From: Micrasema longulum
Lineage: Eukaryota; Arthropoda; Insecta; Trichoptera; Brachycentridae
Assembly: GCA_022494885.1 (NCBI GenBank)
Contig: JAGVSM010003929.1
Location: forward strand, 146,862 to 210,861
Direction of reading: 5' to 3'
DNA: 64,000 nt
Shown here: positions 54,601 through 64,000 of the stretch, in pieces
Position numbering within the stretch: the first letter of the stretch is position 1
Layout: each line of letters opens with the position of its first letter
Position numbers and translations under genes: made by a program
Notes under the pieces: model-generated
What the model was told of the DNA's origin: nothing
Database searches by the model: none
Seen by the model: only the letters and a program-made list of their open reading frames with translations

Positions 54601-56359
54601 GAAGCAGAGCATGATGCGCTGTCGAAAGGTACCTGGTCAGCACCACATGAAAGAACTAATGAAGGGGTACTTGCAAAGGTTTGCTTTCGACCTTATGAAA
54701 GACGAAATCAAGTGCAGGGTTATTACTAGAGCCCGCCCAGGCACTGCAGATTGAATAAACACCTAGCTATAGTGAATCTTTCTGAAACTTCTAAATGTAG
54801 GTTTTGCAGTGCAGATAAAAAAACACCTATGGACATTATTTATTTATTATATACATACGGCCTAAGCCAATTACAACAGTTACATGAAGAAACATAAATA
54901 CAAGAAACTGAACAAAAATAACATAAAACTATTTAGCAAAGACAAACAAGGGCAAAACAATAATTGTATACAATATATGCGAATGTGATGCTTTATATTA
55001 TTAAAGAAGCCGCATCTTCGGGGGACCACCAGTTAAACCTGAGGATGTTAAAGAGCTCGCCCCCCCCCTAATAGTAATAGTCAGATATTTTATGGATCTG
55101 AGCTTGGAAGGAGAGATTTAGCTAAATAAGAATTCTCGGCCTCCACATAGTGGCCAGGCTTTCCAAAGAACTAGGTAAGGAAGAAAAGCAATGACTCACG
55201 AAGAGCTGCCTCAATAGATTTTCATATGCCGCAGTGATGTCAGGAGCTTGTATAGCACCGATCCCCATTTAAAAAAAAAAACACATATAAATATATTTAT
55301 ATAAAACATTTACGTCAACTCTCCCAGTGTCCCGTATGGTCTAGTGGCTAGGATACCTGGCTTTCACCCAGGAGGCTCGGGTTCGATTCCCGGTACGGGA
55401 AGTTTTTTGGTGTTTTTTTCTTCTTTTATTTTTATTTTAACGCAATATTTATATTAGTGAATCGAAAATTCGCATATACCTACTTACAATTTAAAAACCG
55501 TGATTATAATTATTTTAATCTATCGAAATGGTCTATCACCATTATTATTATTGTGGATAATTTACATAGCGTTATTTTGTGAAGATCATCAGTAAATATC
55601 TTAACACGTCTTGTAGCTAGTAGCTACATATCCCATGGACGGTTGGGATTCTAGTTCCTCGCTTCCTATTATAACTTAATTTAATAACAGATTGGAGCTA
55701 GCCTAAAAATGCCCTATAAAAAAAACTATCATTGAACTATGTCATTTAACAATGATTTTTGGTTACCAATTTTGTTTTTTTAAGTTATGCAATGATTTTA
55801 TTTATGTTACAGCTTATGCACCGATCAAAATAAACATCCTACCGAAGGGAGAATGTTTTAAATGCTGCCCCATTGACGATGAAAAGGATATTCGTTTTCT
55901 GCTGTACACGAGGTAAAATAAAAAAAATAACGGGTGTAAAACGATTTCTTTAAAAGTAATTAATAAATTTTAAAAAGTAGTTCAAAAAAAAATATTCTGC
56001 ATCGGCCGGGAATCGAACCCGGGCCGCCCGCGTGGCAGGCGAGCATTCTACCACTGAACCACCGATGCTTCGATGTTAACAGCCAAATCAACAAATAAGA
56101 AAATGCACTTCACTTACAAACTTATAAAATATATTTTCTTGACAAATATCTACATTTTTGAGAATGATTTAAAACCGTGGCGATGTGGCGATCATCAATT
56201 TTGTTTTCAGAAAGAATCCCACAACCGCAGAGCAACTATTTTTATCCAGCAATAGTCTTTCAAGTGAGACAAAATTTGATGCAAAGCGACCAACAGTTGT
56301 ATACCTGCATGGGTTCACAGAGGTCGCTCCTGGACAAAGTGGTTCGAAACTTAGAGATG
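51629..56359 (+). CDS. Secreted lipase-family protein, N-terminal part (3 exons, incomplete)
   Basis: Join of 51629-51680, 55813-55912 and 56211-56359 (52, 100 and 149 bases), leaving in phase 1. The 100 residues comprise a signal peptide (1-18), a short Cys-containing lead (GECFKCCPIDDEKD) and the start of the alpha/beta-hydrolase core: DIRFLLYTRKNPTTAEQ, then RPTVVYLHGFTEVAPGQSGS. The strand IRFLLYTR.NP and the block VVYLHGF are typical of insect secreted neutral lipases of the pancreatic-lipase family, where the HGF region shapes the oxyanion hole. The catalytic GxSxG and the remaining exons were not found before 64000. Introns 1 and 2 each carry a tRNA gene. Enzyme activity and substrate cannot be judged without the catalytic part. 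Confidence 0.7.
52110..52929. other. Intron 1 of the lipase gene, AT-rich
   Basis: Nothing recognised apart from the shared block ending at 52108. Confidence 0.35.
52930..53240 (+). repeat. Interspersed repeat family A, copy 4
   Basis: CGTATCGTATTATCATCGGA, TGAAATTACTCCGCCATGAC, TATCATTGGTTGATTTGGCA, TTTCGAGAAATTTCGCCGTA, TACCGCGCGTAAAAAAAC and CACTGAACTTTTTCATT in the order of copy 1. It lies in lipase intron 1. Confidence 0.8.
53241..54579. other. Lipase intron 1, no recognised feature
   Basis: 53500-53700 has clustered CGTCA and GACGTCAC-like words and lower AT content. No exon is supported. Confidence 0.3.
54580..54850 (+). pseudogene. Non-LTR retrotransposon, RNase H / C-terminal fragment
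   Basis: With frameshifts, the plus strand reads LNKHLAIV-like then NLSETSKCRFCSADKKTPMD, the L.KHL...LSE...CRFC...ETP.HI pattern that closes many jockey-like and related polyproteins. Heavily mutated and truncated. Confidence 0.5.
55330..55401 (+). tRNA. tRNA-Glu (TTC)
   Basis: A 72-base gene including the discriminator A. The acceptor stem TCCCGTA pairs with TACGGGA. The D arm is GGTCTAGTGGCTAGGATACC and the anticodon stem CCTGG/CCAGG encloses loop CTTTCAC with anticodon TTC. The T arm is CGGGTTCGATTCCCG. All stems are perfect. A T-run (GTTTTTT) right after the gene is a Pol III terminator. It lies in intron 1 of the lipase gene, same strand, and looks functional. Confidence 0.97.
55550..55690 (+). 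repeat. Fourth copy of the 35159-35530 repeat
   Basis: TGGATAATTTACATAGCGTT, AACACGTCTTGTAGCTA and GGACGGTTGGGATTCTAGTT, in the order of the 35159-35275 unit. It lies in lipase intron 1. Confidence 0.7.
55813..55912 (+). CDS. Lipase gene, exon 2
   Basis: The acceptor is TTATGTTACAG and the donor CACGAG|GTAAAA. The exon enters with two bases completing an Ala codon and leaves in phase 2. The peptide starts YAPIKINILPKGECFKCC and ends DIRFLLYTR. The cysteine cluster before the IRFLLYTR strand is typical of the secreted lipase N-terminus. Confidence 0.75.
55998..56068 (-). tRNA. tRNA-Gly (GCC)
   Basis: On the minus strand the acceptor stem is GCATCGG/CCGATGC with discriminator A. The D arm is GTTCAGTGGTAGAATGC and the anticodon stem CTCGC/GCGGG encloses loop CTGCCAC with anticodon GCC. 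The T arm is CCGGGTTCGATTCCCGG. To my knowledge it is the same as the common animal tRNA-Gly(GCC). A T-run lies just 3' of it on its own strand. It sits in lipase intron 2, antisense to the lipase gene. Confidence 0.97.
56211..56359 (+). CDS. Lipase gene, exon 3 (HGF block)
   Basis: The acceptor is TTTTGTTTTCAG and the donor GAGATG|GTACGT. The exon enters in phase 2 and leaves in phase 1. The peptide KNPTTAEQLFLSSNSLSSET continues to FDAKRPTVVYLHGFTE and SGSKLRD. VVYLHGF is the conserved strand and turn before the oxyanion hole. Alternative frames starting at 56177 and 56073 are shadows. Confidence 0.85.
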
Positions 56360-57429
56360 GTACGTTAAAAACTTTGCCTAATTATAAATTAATATTATTA
56401 TTAATAATTTTAAACAGTCATTTTACTTTATCCATATTTTAATTTCTTATTATAATTTTTATGTTTTTCTTATTATGTATAATTTAATTTAGTACGTACT
56501 GTTATTTGGCATATCGTCGCTGCGCCTGCAAAATCCGCTATGTAAAAAAACACAACTTTTCAGGAGAAGGAAAAAACTGATTTACTCAATGGTGTCTCGC
56601 ATTTTTTAAAAAGCAAATAAACAAAAAATTAGAGCCTTACGTCGGATATAGCATAATGATGTTTTATAAAATGATATTTTAATATTAAAGCCTTAGTGAA
56701 AATTTTTGTGGCTGAAAGGCACATAGCTGGTTTAATTTGAGTCTTAAAATCCGTTTTGTAGTAGAGGCAGCACATAGCGGATTTTAATGAACGCGTCTTT
56801 TTGACATAGCGGGTTTTACAAATGGGTAATGATTAGTTTTTTTATTGTTAAATTATATTTTGAACTTATGCGTAAGACATATTTAACCAAGCCAATAGTC
56901 TGTTTTGAACAAACCTTTATCTTCACCAGTCAAAAGTTGATATACCTAACTAAATTGTTATAGAGTAAAAGAGAAATAAACATTTGCAGAATAAGATAGA
57001 TAGATAAATAATCAAACAAAATGTTTTATACATGATGTTCAAGTAACTAATTACCCAAAAAAAAAGCAGCCACAAAAAAAATAAATTATAAACATGTTGA
57101 AAGTAAAAAACAAAATAGAAACTACAAATCAAACATTATTCTTATACATTCGTAATAATTAATACCGTAATAATGATGTTAACATATTGATAAAATAAAT
57201 TAACCTCTCAATGCAGTATTTTAATAAACAATAATTACGACTTCCTACTAGTAAAATCATATTTTTTCTTAAAACTGTTGAGATCTTTGAAATACAAAGA
57301 TAGTACCCATAATTTAAAAATCAGTATTTGAGATTATCGTTAAAGAAGTGATAGATAGTCTCGATGCATACCTATATAAGTTTAAAGATTGTAATTGTTC
57401 AAACATAGACTTGTCAATTTTTTTCGGCA
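56360..57429. other. Presumed lipase intron 3, start
   Basis: AT-rich. I searched for the next lipase block (GDYNVI.VDW) and found none in the window. No repeat recognised, except short AGCGGATTTT-like words at 56530-56820. Confidence 0.35.
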
Positions 57430-59420
57430 CGTGTACAATGGTAGCGGTATTGCATATAAATCTTGCCTCCTTCTTTGGGGCAGTAGTGTTCAGTTATCAA
57501 TAATTTCCTCGTAGTTGTACAGCAACCCTCTAATCTGTGTTACAGTAGGATCTCCAACTTTTTTGCCTGGTCGAATTGTGCTGTAATTAGTGGAGAGTGT
57601 GTCGTAAGCCATGAAAAGTTATAATCTTTATGCTTAATAATGTACGGTTTGGATGGTCTAGCATTTATGCGGTCAACGTAATATGAAGAGGAGTACACTG
57701 TTTTTCTAAGGTCGAATGGACGCTATCTACCTCAATCATCGTGTGCCCCTTTTATAAAATAAGTTGCACCAACGCACTGCGTCTGCCAGAGCACTGCAGA
57801 GGACTTTATTTTTGTTTTGGTTAGCGCAGCCGTTCGATAAGTGATTGTTGTAAATATCTTATGAATTTCTCCTTCTATAAAGTCTATGATGCAATAAATA
57901 AACTCATTGGCTGTAACACCTCTATTACCTTCACGCCAAACGTTCGGAAAAACATATTTCGTATTATTTTCATAGATTGTAAAATTATGTAAGGTAATAA
58001 TATTGAGCAGAAACTAAACGTTTTGGACAAAGCTGTGTGCTCTAAAGATCCATTGTTGCAACTATTTGATGGTCAGTGCAAGATGCAATAGCCAGCTTCT
58101 TTGCATCTCTTGCCTCATTTATCTTACTTGAGTGAAGTTAATATCCTTCGTTTCTTAATTCTTCTTTCTTGTAGGATACACATAATATGTCGCATTGATC
58201 TTTGCGTGGTTTAAAAATTGATATTTAAACCACGAAAAGATTTGGAGGGGAGTTTTGCCTTTCTCTGCACACCAGAACGTATAAACTGTATGCATTTCTG
58301 ATTACGATTTAAATTTATCCTCCATATATGTTCTCGAACTAGTTGAGTGGCAATAATGGCTCAAAACTTTAGGCAATTGAAAGATCTAACTTTCAGTATT
58401 ACATCTTTAGTCTGTGGATCTAACCACTGTTTCACAGACTCGGATTAAAAAGTGCTGGGACTATTTCGTATTATAGCTGTTTGAGTCTAATGACCGTTAT
58501 CTATCTGTTTAGATGATATTCATTGGGTAAATGTATCTTTCGTGATGTCCAGAGTAGTGTTGAAAAAATCTCCGCATACTCTTACTTTTTTACCATTGAA
58601 CGTGGGTAAGAAGCAGCCGACTCCAATTTGGGGTTTCAAAGCACTGATATCATTTGATTGTTGTCGCCTCTTGATTATTTTTCTGATATTCACGAGCCCA
58701 AAAATATGGGTTTTTTTAGCTTCTTAAGGTTGACAAGCTCCAGAAATATTTGAACACATTTTGGCGAGCTTGCTCAGTAACTAACCCGCATAGAAAATAT
58801 CCATTAGATATTATATTCAAACCATGATAATTGCACAATGTTTCTCTTATTTTTCTTTGCGCTCTTTTGACGAAAATTGTATGCCCACTAACTGTTTTAA
58901 TACCGTTTAATTTTTCTCCCAGGACTCTTAATATTTTATTCACTTTTCGCTTATCCTCTGTGTTTGGTTCATTTAGTCAACAGATCATCGTCGGAGTTGC
59001 AGTTAGAATCAGCGCATTCAAACTGTTCCGTTTCGTGGTTCAATATAAACCTATAATTACATGTTCCCAGTTTATCTGCACTACTTTTCTCATCTGAATT
59101 TGAAGCTTTTAAACAGTCCCTTTTCACCATCGACATCATTATTCATTGACGAGAGTACAATCGGAGATGAATTCTCCGAGTTTTTCTCCAAAACTTTTAA
59201 ATTATTGTGTTAATTATGTGACACGTTCGGATTCATATTTTCGACATCATGGAAATCAGTAAAATTGGTAGTATTAATGCTAAGGGGGATTGGTATATCA
59301 ATAAGTGATTGTTCTGTATCAACAGTTGTGGTGTGACTAATGCTGTTTGCTTGATTTTCTTGGAGTTCAGCATGATGATGATCGTTCAGAACTGTGTTCA
59401 CTAATCGCTGAGCTCTAGAG
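57430..59420 (-). pseudogene. Degenerate ORF of an insect multi-copy family (likely mobile)
   Basis: Read on the minus strand with many frameshifts. From 59401: HHHAELQENQANSISHTTTV; near 58943: KILRVLGEKLNGIKTVSGHT then RKIRETLCNYHG; near 58800: GYFLCGLVTEQARQ; near 57745: MIEVDSVHSTLE; near 57600: IRPGKKVGDPTV; near 57475: LPQRRRQDLYAI. The GH(T)..E.DSVHS.IE and IRPG.K.GDPTV blocks recall an abundant uncharacterised insect protein family that behaves like a transposable element. I know it only by such motifs and cannot name the class. No intact frame exceeds 90 codons. Confidence 0.5.
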
Positions 59421-60599
59421 GATCTAAATTTAGGTGCAGACAGGTATGTTACCTATTGTAACCAAAACAACAAACTATTAGTTAATTTATAAGCTTCAAA
59501 CTAATGGATACATAATTGTCAATTATAAATGCCCCAAATACAAAAAAGTATTAAAATACTTATAAGTTTATGATCAGGCACATCATTTAAAACAAAATCA
59601 AGGAAAATGTAAAATAATTAAGAATATAATTAAAAATCATTTAATGATTGGTATGTACATAATATTTCAGTTGATGTTTAAAAAATGTTTGAGCTAGACG
59701 AAAAATTGTATTCGATAGCTTAACAAAATTTACAAACAATAAACGTAACTTCCACGGTTTTTTAAGGTAAATATTGTACCTAACAGCCAATTATTATTTT
59801 CTAATCATATGATAAAAAATAAAATCCGCAATTTTATATGCACCTATCCATGGTTTAAGCCAAAAGTTAAAGTTATTATTACCACATAATATATCTGCAA
59901 AAGTTATTTATTCATGTATAAATGCACATCATACTATAAAAACACAAGTATTCTTAGGTAAACATCATAAAATACATTTTTAAAAGTTCTAAAAGGTTAT
60001 TATAATGTCTTTAATATGAGATAGTTGAACGAAAAAAAGACTGTTATGTTACTTACCGAGCTGTTAAAGTAAAAACTAATTAATTTCACTGTTCTTAATA
60101 GCTTAAATATGTTTTATTGTATGTGCTGCGAGTCAAAAGTCACAACAAGACTGGCAAAAAGAGCGTTCTGAGGGAAGAGTAGGTGCAAACTCCGTTATGT
60201 GCCATTAACGGGCGCAATAGTAAGTTTTCCCCTTTAGTTAAAAATGCGATATGTGAACGGAGTCTTCATAGTGTATTTTGAAAGCCATTTTTCAAGTGAA
60301 AACACATAGCTTATTTTGCATTTTTCTAAACTAGCTTTAAAATCGAAAAAGGGGTTTCATAGGCCGATCCGTCTCTTCTTGTTACATGGCAGGGCGGAAA
60401 AAACCGAAATTTGCAAAAAAAACGTTTGACGGATTTTGCAGGCGCAACGACGATATGATTTATTGCTCCTATTCCTTATATTTCTTACTCTAATTGAGTG
60501 AATTTCTAGAAAACATAACTCAATTATCATTTCAATTATGCTTTTATATATATACATATATCTCTTCTTTTTCTGTTGATTTAAATCATGCTCTTACTT
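59421..60599. other. AT-rich stretch, no gene recognised
   Basis: Nothing recognised. 60150-60250 and 60360-60450 are slightly richer in G and C but lack supported frames. Confidence 0.3.
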
Positions 60600-60958
60600 T
60601 GTGTTATTTTTTTTTTAATACTACTATATTTTACTATTATTTTGTTGATTTTAATGATACCACCATTTTGTATTTTTGATTAAGTCTGATTCTTAATTTG
60701 TATAATTTACATTTTAAAAATTATTTCTGATTATCTTTTTTGCATTGTATTCTTTGGAATTTCATTATTTATTGCATTTACCTTTTTTTCTAGATTGTGA
60801 TTCTATGTCATTATAATTTGATCTTATTAATTTTACTATGTATTTTTATTGTTATTTATTGTGGCTTGACACGGGCATAGCCTAAAAAGCTTTAATAAGT
60901 TCATAAATATTTAATTTTGTAATTTTGAATGAATAAATAAATAAATAAATAAATAAAA
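60600..60958 (+). mobile_element. Non-LTR retrotransposon 3' end with (AATA)n tail
   Basis: A T-rich 3' UTR-like stretch, TGTGGCTTGACACGGGCATA, CTTTAATAAG and an AATAAATAAATAAATA tail (60932-60957). The microsatellite tail is usual for CR1/jockey-type elements. No coding part remains. Confidence 0.5.
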
Positions 60959-60963
60959 GACGA

Positions 60964-61453
60964 GTGATACTTTAATCCACAAATTTGGAATATCCAGTGA
61001 CCGGTTTCATCGCTTTCGCGACATCTTCGAAACTGGTATCTTTATTAAGAAGTTCAATGTATTTATACAAAACAGAGGTAAGGATAGATAATTCAAAATT
61101 ATATGAAAGTAAATTATTATATATTTTTTTTTGGGTTAACTAATGAGTTGATATTTTGACGAGTTTAAGTATTTTATTTTTAGTGCCTAAAATTTTAGTG
61201 CCTTAAAATACTTAAACTCATTAAAATAGCATTATATCAACTCATTAGTTAACCCAAAAAAATATATAAAAAAATTGATAATGATCCTTAAGATAAAAAT
61301 AACTTTATTTAATTTACTTTCATACATTTTTAAATTATTTATCCTTACCTCTATTTTGTATAAATACATTGAAAAAGATACCAGTCTCGAAGATGTCACG
61401 AAAGCGATGAAACCGGTCACTGGATATTCCAAATTTGTGGATTAAAGTATCAC
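60964..61453. mobile_element. 490-bp foldback element
   Basis: Two arms of about 235 bp face each other. The outer ends GTGATACTTTAATCCACAAA / TTTGTGGATTAAAGTATCAC are exact. Inner blocks (TGACCGGTTTCATCGCTTTC, TAGTTAACCCAAAAAAA, ACTCATTAGTTAACCC) match in inverted order with a few gaps. The loop is a few bases near 61200. The terminal part contains GAAGATGTCGCGAAAGCGAT then GAAACCGGTC. No gene. Confidence 0.85.
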
Positions 61454-61768
61454 TATTTATATAATAAATTACAATGAACTTCCATTAAGAATTTTCACTT
61501 ACAAACTTAAATGTTTTTCATATTATAATTATCCAATTAATTTCGAAATTAAAGTAATGCAGTATCAATTTTTTTATTATAATTCATTGAAAGTGTTGCA
61601 TGCCCAAAACTCTGAAATTGATGGATAGCTCATTTATTTACAACATAAAAAGTAAAGAGTAAACTTTCAGGACATTAAGATATTATATTATATGGGTACC
61701 TCGCTCATTGAATCGATTTTATCGCACGGGTGTTTGGGGTTTCACCTGGGTAAAATTTATAATATTCA

Positions 61769-62017
61769 GGACCGCGATTATGAACAGCTATCTTCATCGG
61801 TATATAAACTGAGACGGTATAAACTAATATCGATATTTATTTATGTACGAAAGTGTGTATATTTGTATGAAAATTCAAATTGTCTTCGTCGGTTACCGGT
61901 AATTGAACATGCTTAAAAAAATAGTAAACGTATTCTATTGTTCATACAAAAAACTTAATTTTACTTTGTAGATAAAATTGCAGATAAATTTTAACTTCTT
62001 ATCATAATCGAGGCTCA
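61769..62017. mobile_element. MITE family B copy
   Basis: AGGACCGCGATTATGAACAG at the left and TATCATAATCGAGGCTCAG at the right, with internal TATCTTCATCGGTATA and AAACTTAATTTTACTTTGTA as in the other copies. Confidence 0.75.
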
Positions 62018-62644
62018 GATAGGTGGATTGAACCGAATTGCGTAATCCGTGGGGCGAAACAAGCGAGGGTGAAGGTGTATATTTTAAATTATGTTGTGTC
62101 CTGTCGGTTAAACAACTTTGTGACTTCAAATTGATTGTAGATCAATCTGTTGATCCGGAATATAAAAAAAACACACTCAAACTAGATTTAAAACCATAGA
62201 ATTAAGAAGTCCAGAAACCGCATACGCACGTCAAAAAAAAGGCGACTAAACTACTCATATATGAGTAGGTTTACGTTTTGACCCATTAGTTTCTTTGTAG
62301 ACGTCGTTCAGTACGCAACTCCTGATTCAAATTCAACTATGCCGTGTTGTGTCATTTTAAAGTGTAGAAATACTGCTAGGATCTTAAAGAAACAGGATGC
62401 AATCACATTTCATGTGTAATTAGCAAATGAAGGTTTATATAACAAATGCATTACTTAAAAATTGAATTATTTTTCCATCTGTCAGATTGTCGAAGAAACA
62501 AAATGGAAATTTCGTTAGTGTTGCCAGAGTAGTAAAATTTTTTACCCTTTGCTCATCGAATGAGAGAAAATTCGATCTCGGATTAAACACCTCTGTTGTG
62601 GGCATTTGACCGACATTATCTTCAAAACATAAAATATTATTTAA

Positions 62645-62995
62645 CATGATATAAAAATATCCGTTTTATGTAAAATAAAAATTGTTTTATATTTTAAGTT
62701 TAAAGTTCATAAATTCAATTACTCTTATTAAATGACCCTTTACTTATCTACTCTGTTGTGGCAATCAACATTTCCGCTTGCACAATAAAATTTTAGAGAA
62801 ATTAACAGATTGCCTTTTTTTTACCTTACATTTGTGTTATGATTTTTTTCCCATCAAGCAACATTTCGCGGCGACGCCGACGTCACGAATGCGCGCGGCG
62901 AAAGTAGGGCATAGTGGGGGAGTTATTGGACACAGTCCGATGTATTCAAATATGATTCTACGCTCCTTCTGGACTATTCTTAATTCTATGTAAAA
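62645..62995 (+). repeat. Repeat family C, copy 2
   Basis: Same order of blocks as 34235-34600, with an extra CGGCGACGCCGACGTCACG before GAATGCGCGCGGCG. The frame 62778-62993 crosses this repeat and is not a gene. Confidence 0.85.
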
Positions 62996-63489
62996 TTTAT
63001 AGGTTCCCTAGTAACGACTAGGGAACTCGGGGAACGCCCCGAATAACAAATTACTTCGGATAGCGAACAATAAATTGCGTTACACCAAGATTGTTCAATA
63101 ATCTCAAAAAATACCTCCTTTGTACCTTTATAGTAAATGTTAAATGTATTTCATCTGTACGAGTGTAAAAGAAAAACCTGTTTCAAACACTTGTGTTCCA
63201 CTAAAAAGTCTTAGACTTAGCGGGTAACAAAAATGCCATGTAACTAAATGTGAATAAACACAATTTTTTAGCACTGAAAAGATGATAATATGTATATTTT
63301 GCTAGAGTATTCAGATTAGTATGAATGAAAAAAACGCAATGAATAGTAGTGAAAGTTTAAATTAAAATCTAAAGTGAGTTTTATTGCACTTGTTGAAGTA
63401 TCGCGTGAGCTTAGGTCGAGTAGAGGTATAAACTTGACTGGGTAAAAATAAACTTTAAGTTCGTTTTTAAATGAAAAAAATTTATAAAA

Positions 63490-63585
63490 TTTTATATTTG
63501 AAGCACTAACTTTGTGGTTATTCATTATAATAAAATGAATATAAAACAACTTTGTTTTCAACCACTTATTTTATTTTATTATTGT
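63490..63585 (-). repeat. Part of the 37862-38045 foldback family
   Basis: GAAGCACTAACTTTGTGGTT, ATTATAATAAAATGAAT and CAACTTTGTTTTCAACCACT are the reverse of 37985-38045 and the outer arm of the foldback there. Confidence 0.6.
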
Positions 63586-63656
63586 TAGAAAAAACATTTT
63601 ACACTTTGTGGTATGACATTTTACACTTATATGTTTATACATTTGTATAAATCACT

Positions 63657-64000
63657 TTAATGAGGAACTTCAGCCCTACGGGAAATTGGATACAAAAAAT
63701 GTTTTCTTGTGCGGGGTAAAAATTAGAACATTAATTGGTAGTGCAAAGTTTCTTGAAAATGTACGGAAAAAATAAAATAAAATATTTTAGTAAAAACGCA
63801 CTACTTTGAATGACGTCACTGGTTCATGTGAATCAACCTATGATCTGAGAGCTATGGAAGCTTTCCGGTTTACTTGTCGCTTCTGGACCAAAGGTAAGAT
63901 CTGAATGAGAATAAGCGGAAATGAACCTCTGACGTCACACGCGGAGTTATTTCAAAAATACAAAACTTTGAAAAATCGTAGCGTTGATAATACGATTTAT
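63657..64000 (-). repeat. Interspersed repeat family A, copy 5 (reverse, runs off the window)
   Basis: GAGGAACTTCAGCCCTACGG, GACGTCACTGGTTCATGTGA, ATCAACCTATGATC and CTGACGTCACACGCGGAGTT match 27215-27555 block by block. The window ends inside or at the end of the copy. Confidence 0.8.

Noticed and set aside
1..64000. CRISPR arrays, operons, prophage or bacterial signals
   Set aside because: None is present. The splice-structured genes, tRNA introns context and retroelements are those of an animal nuclear genome.

Overview
The window reads as AT-rich nuclear DNA of an insect. A moth or butterfly is my best guess, from the style of the tRNA-derived SINEs and the lipase sequence, but this is inference. 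No operons, Shine-Dalgarno sites or long uninterrupted genes are present. Instead there are short exons with GT/AG borders, large introns and a dense layer of decayed transposable elements. Most long open frames here are shadows or repeats.

Three protein-coding genes can be supported. (1) At the left edge, on the + strand, is the last exon (290-442) of an unrecognised gene with a poly(A) signal at 513-518. (2) On the - strand, running from about 28003 down to 4090, is a gene for a RING-HC finger protein. I assembled seven exons (28003-27802, 15898-15836, 9817-9626, 8543-8402, 7695-7520, 6305-6046, 4540-4090). All six exon-exon joins agree in phase and give about 494 residues, with the N-terminus missing. 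It ends tail to tail with gene 1. (3) On the + strand, from 51629 rightward, is the start of a secreted lipase-family gene. Exons 51629-51680, 55813-55912 and 56211-56359 join in phase to encode a signal peptide and the first 100 residues. The rest was not found and probably lies beyond the window. Two intact tRNA genes, Glu(TTC) at 55330-55401 (+) and Gly(GCC) at 55998-56068 (-), sit in introns 1 and 2 of this lipase gene.

The remaining sequence is mostly repeats. There is a complete but frameshifted mariner (11808-13070) with 30-bp terminal inverted repeats and TA flanks. There is a decayed Tc1/mariner relative with a MITE inside its transposase. Two Penelope-like remnants include one that carries a GIY-YIG-type segment and is bounded by a perfect 40-bp inverted repeat. 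A BEL/Pao fragment, several non-LTR retrotransposon tails and a hAT remnant are also present. Several tRNA-derived SINE families occur, with copies nested inside MITEs. Large foldback elements lie at 33239-33481, 37862-37984 and 60964-61453. Two interspersed families have about five copies each.

The features I would look at first are a tandemly duplicated 45-bp candidate micro-exon pair in the large intron before the RING exon, the Penelope-like element with hairpin-containing ends, the recurring CTGAAGATG-stem-GAAAC signature that resembles a hammerhead-ribozyme core, and the lipase gene hosting two tRNA genes.
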